64,000 nt of DNA from Lanius collurio (Eukaryota; Chordata; Aves; Passeriformes; Laniidae): positions 4,504,711 to 4,568,710 of the forward strand of contig JACBWW010000021.1 in assembly GCA_020086605.1 (NCBI GenBank). Direction: 5' to 3'. Numbering within the stretch: the stretch's first letter is position 1; the number at the start of each line of letters is the position of its first letter. Positions 43,701 through 55,700 of the stretch are shown one piece after another. The notes beneath the pieces were generated by a model. It did not search any database. It was not told the origin of the DNA and saw only the letters and a list, made by a program, of their open reading frames with translations. The position numbers and the translations under genes are program-made.

Positions 43701-46700
43701 TGCAAGCAGGCAGGTGTTTCCCAGGCTGCCAGGGCAGCTGTGGCAGCAGTACTTACAAGGAGAATGCATGTAATGGCGGCAGGAGGAGAGCGATGCCTGG
43801 GGCGGCGGCTGCGGCTGTGCCACCATGCCCGAGCCGTACCCGTCCATGGCCAGCGACTGGCTGGGCCCAGCGCCCGCCTGGTGCCCGTAGAGCGCCGTGC
43901 GCGACGAAGAGCCGGGGCAGCACGGATCGAAAGCAGATGTTCCGTGGAAAGCTCCGCTCCCGTGACTTCTGATACCACTGCTGCTTAAGTCTACTGGCAG
44001 TGCCTGCTGCAGAAACAAAGCACCTTGTTTCCAGCAATTCTTCAGACACGGAAAGCAAAGTTACACTCAAACACCACATTTAAAAAAAAGTAAAAATAAA
44101 TACTGTCACAAGCAACTGGGATCCAAATTTTGAAGTTTTAAGGCTTGACCCTGGAATATTTTTTAAATATGGTTAACATTTCTTATGCCTAAATTCTTGA
44201 ATCTGGTGAGAGACTAATGTCATTACACTAGATTCTGTGAAAAACAAACAACTCCCCCCCAAAAAACCCAACCCCATCCCCCCAACTAAACTAAAAAATC
44301 CATCAAAAACCCCTACAACAGATAAATAAGATTGAGAGTTCTGCATATTGTAACTTAAGTTACTACAGTACTGTTCTTTCTTATGACTGTGTTGTTTTAA
44401 AGCTGTGATTTAATTACCTAAAAAGTCTTTAAAAACAATGTTTTTAGGGGAGAAACTCTTTTATACTTTTTATATACAGAACATTAGACCTGATATTTTT
44501 CTTCCCTCAGAGCAGCTCAACGATCTGCATTGCAAAGCTGCTATGATGGGCAAAATATTTCAAGGTAATTGTTTGGTTAGCTATGCAGACACTCATCTTG
44601 CAGCCATCAAGAGGTCAGCTGTCAATGGTTACTTGTAGGATTATGTCTTCCTATAAAATTTCAGGGCTTTGTGTTCATACATATTATAGTTCATTTTTTC
44701 CTTTTAGTTCCATTCTATAATGTTGGATGTAGAGCAAGAGAGTAATCTTAATTCAGCATCCTATCCTATTCCCTGTTATCTGGAACAACTTGAAATCCCA
44801 AGTCACAAGGTGTGATGGTGAGTCACAAGGATTAAACATGCCTGCTCATGGTAACTGGTGCCAGAACTGCTGCTTGCTCCACATGGGGCAGGCACGGGGG
44901 GAGGCCTTTCCACAGGGCAACTGGAATCACTGAACGAAGGAGATAGCGGGACAGCTGGGTGAGGGTTGTGGTGGTGGTGGTGGTGATGCTGGAAGTGGTG
45001 GCCATGCTGCTGAAAGCAGCTTGTATGTGGGTGCCCCAATGCATGATGAGTCTGTGAAGGTCCTCCACAAGGAGAATGCTGGGGGCAGCACGATGGTAGC
45101 CTTGGCATGGCTGGAGGGCCAGTTTCCAGTGTCGAATTAGATGCAGCTCTTCTTATCTCATCTTGAAGAGAAAGAAAGTTAATATTGAAGTGAAAGAAAC
45201 TCATAAAAGTGATCACTGTAAAGCAGTGTCTTAAACAGAAAGAAACACCCTGTACCTCACTATTAAATATTTAACCAGCTGAAAACCAGATCTAGACTAT
45301 AACAAAACACACTAGATCCAAAAACTAAGATTTAGCTATACCTGCCAAATGAACCAAAACTGAATGGCTCAGGTGGAAGTACTCATGGCAACCAATGGAG
45401 GAAATGAACTGACATTTGCCTTATTCCATAAATTTAAGGCATATCATCAGCAGGGAAAGGAGGGAAGACTGTTCCTGTGGTTAGTGTGCAGAGACCTCAA
45501 ATTCCTGTGAAACTGCCATCCACTAAGGTTTATTGTCCCTCAACTCACATGCAGATAGGGTAGCTTTGTTTCAGTGAGGTCATGAGTGCTCCCTGTATCT
45601 ACAGCTCCATATAAATGTGCTCCCAGTGGGTGATTCAGAGCAGGAGATAGACTGAAGGAATCTAGATACATCCTTCACTTCCTTACAACACACATTAAAA
45701 AACACCTCTAACATACTGCAATGGGAGACTTAATTCCCAGTGAACTACATTCCACCACCTCAAAAAGCAAGGATGTGGTTTGTTATATATAACTGAATCA
45801 TTCCAACAGGCAAAAGCAGAAGGCTCCAGCAAATTTCCTGTATCTTTATGGAGAAATCACTGATTTTTTCACATTCCTGTCCTCTCAGCTTATTACTATT
45901 AGGTTCAATACTAGAAGTTCACATGGCATTTAATTTAGAGAATGCTGATTAATTTCCTCTACCTCCGTTGTACTCAGAGGCAACACAACAGCACCAAGCT
46001 CTTATTCTGTACCTCCAGTTGAAGTACCAGCAGTGCTGCCACTGGGGAGACTGGGAGTGGTCTCTGGTGCTGCAGAGGGCTGGCTGGTGGAGACGTTTGG
46101 AGCTGCATCAGAGGCCTGCTCTGAGGTAGACGTACTGGAGCTGGTAGTGGAAGCAGAACTCACAACCTGTGGCTCCACTCGAGCTGATGTGGTTGGCACA
46201 ACTGTTGGCTCTAGTGAAATAAAAGAGCTTTCATGTTCTTTAAGCTTTTAAAGCTGCAGAATTTTTTTTATTGTTGTCGCTGCTTTTGAACCATTTTACA
46301 GGCATTCTCAATTCTGGCCTTGCCAGAAGCTAAGGAAGTCAGAACACAAAAACCTGCCAGGCTTGTGCATGGAAAGAAAATTATTTTCTCTCTCTTTTTT
46401 TTTACATCTACTCAAATTTTAATAATTAACATAAAATCAATTCTCAACCCAATCTGACATTTAAGTTTTATTTACAGAATAATTATCCTTATAACATTTT
46501 ACTGCCTACAAAGAACAGAAAAACTTCTAGATCACTCACCAAGAACAGGTAACATCTAAACTAGCAGTACTACTTTACAAACTTCAATCATTCCAGATGC
46601 ATAGTACTAAAGGCTGCAGCAAGGTAAGCTTGGTTTCTAGTCTCAACACATGTTAAAAGCAGATTACCTTCTCTTAAAGGTGCATACCTGTTCATATTAC

Positions 46701-49700
46701 ACAGCGCAAAGCGAACTGTGAGCAATATATCCTGGAAATCCAAAATACTTGATGTGTCTTGTCCTTTATCAGATAATCATAAACAAGTTAAAATTTAAAA
46801 CTATTTTGGTGGCATAGTTAAAATTTAGTTTTGAAAAAGACTTTAAGTTTGAAATTTCTCTTAAATTATGGAAGGCAATGACACGACCAAGAATATGAGA
46901 TATTATAAAAGGGAATATTATCAGAAAACACTCAGGTTTTTTTTAGTAAAAGCATCTGCATGGAAATCAGAGGGAAAAAAATGCATCAAAAAACTTCAAA
47001 TACTTCCCTTACACTAAGTCTCAAAATAGAATGAGTAGTTTTCAAGATTTCTCTCTATCTCTAGAAGGAGTATCAGCAACTCAGCGAGCAAAGGAATAAA
47101 TATATCTTTTCTTGCAAGTCTTCCAACTCATCACATTAAAAAAACATGACCTGATACCTACATTTAAATTCCTCTCACTTTTAATGTGGCATTCCAAGAT
47201 ACTAATTTTATTTCTTTTAAGGACATTTTGGGAGAAATGTATTAATGTTTAAATTCAGAAAACAAGAGCAACTTTATAGTACATGTACAGCCTACAATGA
47301 GAAATGATCAGACAGTCCCCAGGTCAGTGGCCACACTGAGTTCCCTCAGGCCCAGGTACCCCACCAGCCTGAGACTTTCACCACCGGCCCTACAGACACT
47401 TGTGATTCTCCCCTGCCCAAACCAGTGAAAAACAGAGGGCTTGGTGCATCTCAAACTACTAGCTAAGAGAAACTGCATTTCTTAACACACTGCACAGACA
47501 TGAACCCAGGAAGACAGACAGAGATAGGATCCTTACACTCAGGGAAGCAGCCAGCCAAGTTTTAAGACCAGTATCTTTGATGAAATAAGTGAAGTTAGGA
47601 TAAATTGCACAGCTGCAGAAGTCTGATCATTTTACATTAATTCATGTGTGAAATTTGATGTTTAAACCCCAAAATAATATTCATTAAATCCTGAATGATC
47701 CATCTTGGGCACTTCCTCCAGGATGCATGAGAAACAGCCATTCTTTCACACACACATTACAGAAGTGCATTTTAAAAATAAATTGGTTTCTGAATATAAG
47801 ACTAAATTCTATAATATGAATTTTAATACTAAATTAAAGCAATAAAAACCTACACCCCACCCCTTCAACAATAGAGCTGCTGGGTTCACAGTAAATCCAT
47901 AAGAAAATAATCTGTACATCAACTCATCCTCTTCCTTAAAAGCCTTTAACCAACCAAAACTATTCTCAAGCCTTTCCAACTCTCCAACCCACCCCAACAA
48001 TCAAGAAAACTTGAAGAATAAGATACTGCAAGATACTAAGCTTGCGATGCTCTCAGGGACAGAGCCACAACAGGACAAAACCTCTGCTCACATTACAAAT
48101 AACATGCACCAAAGAAACCCCCCAAACCACCACCATCTACAAATATAAATGTGCAAAAATGTACATGAGCTTCAGTTTTTCCTTCCCTCATTTTTTTTAT
48201 AATCCCTGGAAGTTGCTCTTATGATTTTCAGCAGGACTGGACTTATTAAGTGTCAGCAGGTTTTAATGTTAGGAACCAATGAAAGGTTACAGCTTCAGAA
48301 ACCTAACACTCTTTACTAGTTCAGGTTTGGGCTCTTTTTCTTTTTTTTAAAAAGTTAGTTTTACTTCAAGGCCTGAAAGAACAGTCACTATTCCAAAGCA
48401 TAGGCAATGATAGACTTTCCTTTTATAGTGCTCTATTGAAGTAAGTGCATATTTTTCAAGAAGTAGTTCCAACCTGTTCTGTAATTTCTGCCGGGTGAGT
48501 CAGCCCTCAGACACACACCCAAGGCAGCTTCAGAAGAAAAACTGAAACTGTATCTTTAGATCTAAAAGACCCACTGAAAATAGCTAAACTTTTAATTTTG
48601 AAAGGAAAGGCACAAGAGCATTTTCTGACAGGCTTGGAAATCAGACATCTTCATAGAAGGGGACCTTATATCTGATGCAATTAACTCCAGCACCCTTACA
48701 CATGCCCATCCTGCTCCTGAAGAGATTTCTCTGAGAATGCAACTTACCATCTTCATCCACAGTGAGGTCCACGACTTCAGCTGCGTTCTGTCTCAGGGGC
48801 TGGATGACTGTGGAGATCCTGCTGCGGGAGCGCGGCTCCGGAGGCCGGGCAGCGTGGGAAGCGGAGCTCTGGCCCCAGTGGGACCTCGAGTGTCCGAGCG
48901 CAGAGCGAGACCTTCACAAAGGGTAACACCTCAGCTACTGGCCTGCATCTTGCCATTATTAATTGCTTCTCCACATGTTTGAGAAGCTACTTGGAGATTT
49001 TTTTTAATTAGAAAAGCATTTTGTTACATTGAGATACCCTGTGACTCCACTTTTACCAAATGCATTTACGAACACTCTTGCAGCCTTAAGCAGAGAACGT
49101 AACAGCAAATGCCCAGCACAGAGAGTTTAAAGATCTTTAAACCATGTCCCATGTACAAACAGCTACCTTAAAAAAAAATTCACTGTGAAACCCCACAACC
49201 ATGGCCAAGCAGCAACTACAGCTGAAGTTGTTTTAGCTTTGTAAATAGTTAATGAAGAGTCTCCAAACCCTACACTACTCTATTCAGTCTGAAACAGCAG
49301 GTCTCTAAATGGAAACAGAACTATGAAGACAATAAAAATTTGTAAACATTAAGTACTTTTGCACATTAACTTGTGACAGAGTACTTTCAGAGGATAATTT
49401 CTATACTTCAAATTTCTAAAATGTCTTGACAGTACAAAATCTCTGGACTTTACTCTCCAGTATTTTGCTCCCCCTCTTCACAGACCAAACATAGCTTTTT
49501 GTGATACTTTAACGAAAATGAAATGTGGCTTCAAGAGCTCTTAATCCTGTAACCACACCTTAGGAAGGGATGGTTTTATCTCTATATCATAACACTTAGC
49601 ACCCATTCTGTTCAATTTAGCCATACAAACCCAAACATTCAAGACAATGATCTCTGAAGTGCATATCCTCTGTGGAGGATACAGTCTTTAATTAAGGGAA

Positions 49701-52700
49701 GAATATTTTTACAGTATTGTATTTACCATTTCACTCTCAAAAAACTTTGACTTTCAAGTATTTACATAAATCAAGTGGCTCTTATTTTCCAATTTGGAAA
49801 AACAATGTACTCAGACTTCAGAAATTCAGAAGAGGAAAATGTGAAGAAAAGGGAATGACTTCATTAAAAACAAACAAAACCCACCGCACAAATCACCATG
49901 GAGCTACTGCTGTTTTGGCTGCAGCTTTGCAGAAGGTGAGGGAAGAAAGAATTATTTTTTTCAAGTCTTAATGCTATTACAGAAAACATATCTTATTGAT
50001 GCTAGGAATATACAAATGTGTTGATTTTTAGAAGCATTTGGCTTTAGATAACTCAAATTCAAACCTTTCTTCAAGGAATTCCACTTTAATAGATTCTGTA
50101 AAATCTGAAAACATGGAACAAAACTTCCAGACATTCATGGAAGAACAGGAAAGCAAATACAGCAGCAGCAGCTTCAAAAAAGTAGGCTGCTTTCCTGAGA
50201 AATGCTTAGCTAATTCCTAGATAGTCAACTCAGCCTACACATGCTCTCTCTAGGATCTCACTGCATAGCTTTGCTTCCCCCAAATTCTGCACATCAATCA
50301 CACTAATACAGCCACCTCAACAAGTCCAGATTAGCTGAATTCTCAAGCTTTGGCAAAGCTGTGCTTTGGGGTTTTTGTCCTTACTCTGTTTGGGGGTTTA
50401 GGACTGGGAGTTTTTGTTATTGTTCAGGTTTTGGTTTGTTTTTTTTAATCAAAAATGCATACTGTTCATTCTGGTTAGAATTCCTGTGACATCACCTTAT
50501 GGGCTTTTAATGGCACAAAGCATTGTAACAAACAAGCAAAACTTTATTATTAGAAAGAAATGCAAATCTCACCTGTAGTTTTCACCAACAGTGACAATCT
50601 CCACTTCACTGTCTGTTGAGGTAACATTTATTTCTTCGTTAGCAGTGACTTGGGGAGTGGAGGATGCTTCAATCACCACAACATCTTCATCAATACTTCC
50701 TGATGAGGAAAAAGGAAGAAGAAAGTTTATATACTTCATTTACCTCAGGAACTATCACTAAAAGAGACTGTTTTTCATAGACTTGAAATATATGTAGGCA
50801 GAGAATTCCATGGTGTGTGTCAAAACCTTAGGTGCAACTGTCAAATACATAACCTAATCATTAAAAGAAGCAATTCTGCTGTAAATACTGAATCAAAACA
50901 AAGGAAGGAGACAGAAGTGTGGGGCAGGATTGCAAGCTTGCATTGCAAGCATTGAACGCAATTAGTTAATTTTATAATTTGTAACACCAAGAAAATCCAG
51001 TCATTTAATATAAAAATAGAAAACATTTCCAAGCTAGCAAAGCAGTAGTGGTGTGTTATCACTAACAGCTTTTTTTAAGTGTTTTTATAGGTATCAGTCT
51101 CAAGGCTAAGTACTGACAACAGAAGAAAAATGATGCATCAACTAGTTTATACCTAGAACAACTAGTTTATACCTTCAAAATTAATCCCTTGGTGTTTATA
51201 AACAGATTTGTATATAGACTTTTTGTCACATTCACAATTCCTACTAGACAGAGAAAGATAAAATTAAACTAAGAATGATAAAAACCATCAACCAAAACCC
51301 TACAGAAGAGACAAGTTTTCAGAGAAAACAACTTCGACTTCATGAAGGATGGTTAAAGTCCCAGCCTAACAAGCAGACACATTCAGAAGAATGTAAACAT
51401 TGTGCCTATCATGGGCAAACAAGCAACAGCTTCCTTATACAAAATTATCTTAGCTACTCTCAGACAAAACCACCCAGCCAAGCAGCTGGGGAAAGGACAC
51501 TGAGGAAAAACCACAACTTGTCCTTTATCTTCCAAACCTGCATTTCTCTAAAATACAGTAAGTTTGTGAGTGCTCCTCAGAGCCCATATTTACTGAAACT
51601 TATGGCACGTGCAAAAGTAGAAAGATTTACACTTCAGTATGATTTTGTTACTACAGAAAACAAACAAGTTCTCCTTGAGAACAGAATCATCTGCTGTGTG
51701 GCTCTATATTGAAATTCACAGTGTGCATCTCTTCGGAAATTCTGACACAAGCTTAGCTCATGAAAACCAGAGGGAGTTCTTAACTGAATATCTACACAAT
51801 GCAGATACCTTTCTCAAGGTTTGAAAGCTCATTTTACTCAATCCCCTTTTTTTTTTAACCACACCTTTAGTTCAGATGGGATTTTACCAACTACACAAAT
51901 CAGACTGTAGAAAACATCAGGACTGGTACTGAATAAACAGGTCTTAAAACTTCCAAAATAACAAAGAAAATCTTTAGGAAAACAGTAGAAGTTGCTCCAA
52001 GTAGAATATAACATAGACGTAGTTCAGACATTTGCAATTTCCTGCTGTTCATGCTTCTAAAAACACCTTCCCGAGTCAAAAGCACAAATTGATAAGATTT
52101 TCATCCCATGAAGTACTTTCCTATATAAGAATCCAATGCTTTCTTCAAAATTAAGCATAAAAACAACTACTCAACTTCATAAATATTTTTTCAGTTGTTT
52201 TATATAGTCCACTACGATAAGGTAAAAATCACTTTTCTCTTTTAGCACATATCAGTCACTGACCAGTCATCTTCTGTCTGTAAAGAACTTCAAGCAAAAT
52301 TTAAAGCATAAATACCTTACCCATCAATGTATCATTTAGATGACTGAAGCCGTAAGAAGCCAGCTAAATCTGTATAATAACAGCATTAACTTTACTAACC
52401 CCACAGTTCTTGAAAGTTATCTCCCTTCAAGAAGAAGAGTCTGGACTATTGACAGCAAAAGAGTTATGCAGGAGATATATTTTGTACTACTTTCAGAATA
52501 ATACCTATGGCTACAAAACAAACAGAAAACCATCCTCCGGCAGGCATACGTTATTTCTCTCTGTCATCTTCTGAATCACAGAACATTGCAAGCAAATTAT
52601 ACTCTAGCTCTTTGTGAGTAAATTAGCCTTTGTGCCACCATGGACTCAGTCTGCATTTTAAGTGAGCTACTTAAAAACAAAACTTCTCCTGAAAATAACA

Positions 52701-55700
52701 GCAAGAACTTAATTTGTTTCCACAGAATTTGGAGTGTTTTTTCCCCTTCTCACATCCACAAATAATATTTTATAGCGCATGCAAGACACCAAATTTCAGC
52801 TTGCAAGTTTTGCATTTCCCATTCAGACCTTTCAATAACCATTAGTAATTAAGTTTTGTATGTGACTATTAATCAAAAATAATCAGTAATTTCTTTGCAT
52901 AAGTTTTGTCCCCTCTTTTAAAAGCCTGTTTTATGATGGAAACCTAATGCTCAGCTGACCTAGGGGAAGGGATAAACTGCACATGCTTGAATCCAAATCT
53001 GAACATGCCTAAAACTATAATCCTCCCTTAAAAATAAATCACACTCTCCTCCAGGCCTTACCTCACAAAGAGAGTAAATCTGTCATAATAAAGTATTGAT
53101 TAAGCGGAATATAACTTTTATAATGAAATAAACACAATGTTGGACTCTTAAATCCAATATTTGGATCAGTAAATGACATTTTTCCCTAGAAAGTCGTAAG
53201 ATTACTTCTCAACAGCATTTGCTTGTGCCACTGACGGACCAACTTGCTGGGAAGCAAGCTTTAGGATCAAATATTTTAATAATCAAGAAGCTGTAAGCAA
53301 GAGACTAAGCTTTGCAGAGTATAACATGTATAATATATATAATGATACCACTTATTTAAGAGACCATGGCATAACTCCATGATTAATCAATCATCACCAC
53401 AAGTACCCCTCCAAGGGCATAAATAACACTGCTATAATAGCAAATTTTATGTTTGGCTGACTGTTGTCATTCCCAGAGGGTATTTTTACATCTGTTTTTC
53501 CAATTAACATGGAGTCTAACCAGTCTGAATATTACATGAAAGATAATAAAAGCATTTTACTATACACTATTTCAAATGAGACAGTCTGATCAAGTCCTAA
53601 GTGAAACCAGCAGAGATTTAAAATAAACAGTCAAGTTCCAGTGACAGAGATTACTTATTTTGAGTTCCACGCCTTCAGTGGACCAGACCAAAAGCCCACT
53701 CAGGCACATGTTCTCTCTGCCAGCTGCAGCAGGTAAAGCTATGTAGTCAGAGCAAAAACTTCAGGCTACAAATTTTAACTAAAAGCTCTCACACCACCCA
53801 GCACCCACAACAATGTCATAGATGTCAAGAGCACACTTTCTTGTCCAGTCATTGCTCATGGACAGCTGCCAGTAACTCTGTTGAATCCCTTTTTGAACTT
53901 GGGACTATGTGCCTCTACAGCCACTCACACACATGAATTAAAAATAATGACTTGTATAGTAATTCAGCTTGAATTAAATAAAATAAAATAATATCCTGCT
54001 AATATTAATGAGTACTGTCTTCTTTACCTCTCAACTGTCTTGAACTAGGTATGGCTGGAACCCCTGCTCTGCCCCCATCAATACTGTTAGCATAACACCA
54101 CTGTATGAGGAGCCATCCCCTGTGACTGAGCTGGTCATGTATTTGTTGGCTTTGCCCTCGTTCTCAGGCTCTGAAGGTCTTGTGAACCAAGCAGACAGAA
54201 CAAACACATTTGTCCTTTCCCTCCCTAGATGTCTCAAGATTCCTGGGTGCCAGGATGATCACTCCCATCCCCTGGCGGCCTTGAGGGTTTTAGGCAGGCA
54301 GCCAAGCAGGTGTTGTTGATGACCCTGCCACAGCACAGGGGAGCCAGAGAGCACCCAGAGCACTGGCCAGGAAATCCAGCAGTTACAAGCCCCAAGTGGG
54401 AACATGGACCAGAAATGCGACCTCAACCCCTCACTGGTGGCAAGGGACACCTCTGTCATCATCTGCTTCCTCTGAGGACTGAGTGAGTAACTCATGTTCT
54501 TTTACATGGTTTTTGAGTCTAGATTATGATTCTTATACTGAAAAAGCAAACCACACATTAAGATTTGACTTGCAGAATACTGCAGAATGTCCAGGTGATT
54601 AGAAATTTTAACTGAAGGGGTAGTATAAATTTTGTATTATGCTACTTATAGATTGTATTACAGTGATTCTGCTTATAGAAATCCTGTACCATTCTACTCA
54701 TAAAATTATAATATTCTGCTAAGAAAAGAAAGATTGTAACTACAATTCAGTGCTGCCAACATTCTGACAAAAATCTGCCTGTTCCCTTTGGGTTGGGTGA
54801 TGACATTTTTTCTGTACCTGAGATAACTTGGAATATACTTTCCAATAGCTGCACATGATGTGAAAAAATTTTCCAAAGCACACAAATTGCTTAGGAGTCT
54901 GCACCCTGGTGGAAAAGACAGTCAACCACAACTTAGGGGATTTTGTCCAACTAGGAGCCATGCTAATTCAAACCTGTACCAACTAGTCTTAGCCTTGCAC
55001 TAAAATTAGTCCTATGGGCAATGCCACAAGCCAATTCTACAAGTAGCATATTTTCAGCACAGAAAGCTGCAGCAGGGAAGTGCTGAATGAATTCCACACT
55101 AACTTCTATTACTGTAGCTATTTAAAGCCCCAATTCACAGCAGATGAATATAGCAACACTGATTAATGGCTACTGCTCACAAAGCCAGGTGCTTCTTTCC
55201 TCATCACTTCTCAGTTCTTCTCTGGTAAGCAGCATGGTAAACAGGATACTTATACACTTCCTTATCCACTAATGCTGTTGAGATAAAAGCTTGGAATTAT
55301 GAGTTGTATCAGTTGCTGTTGAGAAAATGACTGCATGCTGTAGTTTGTAGGAGGGATTAAGTAGCTGAAAAATAATCAACTCTAACAACAGGCAGCTCGT
55401 TTCCACTTAATACCTGTTTATCTTAAACCTGTTAAAATAATCTGTGCACAAAGCAGATTATTCATTTTCACCAGCCTCTGGCTTGTAAAATATTGAATGT
55501 CTGTATTTTTTTGGGAGACAGACAACAAATGTTAGAGAATCAAGAGGACAGTAGTGAATAAATACTGTCTTATCATTCTAAGCAGCTTTGAACAAAATAT
55601 GGAGCAGTTTCTCATCAGTATTACAGTCTAAGAAAATAAAAACCCGTCTAGTATTAGTTGTTCAAAAATATAAAATAACATGTCAGACCCTGAAGGAATC

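Noticed and set aside
43685..43988. Plus-strand and alternative minus-strand ORFs of 80-108 aa
   Set aside because: Shadows of the GC-rich RNF111 coding exon 43757-44006. The true frame is fixed by homology and splice phase.
51139..51173. Short direct repeat actagtttatacct as a transposon target duplication
   Set aside because: The copies are nearly adjacent with no element between them. A local slippage duplication is the simpler reading.
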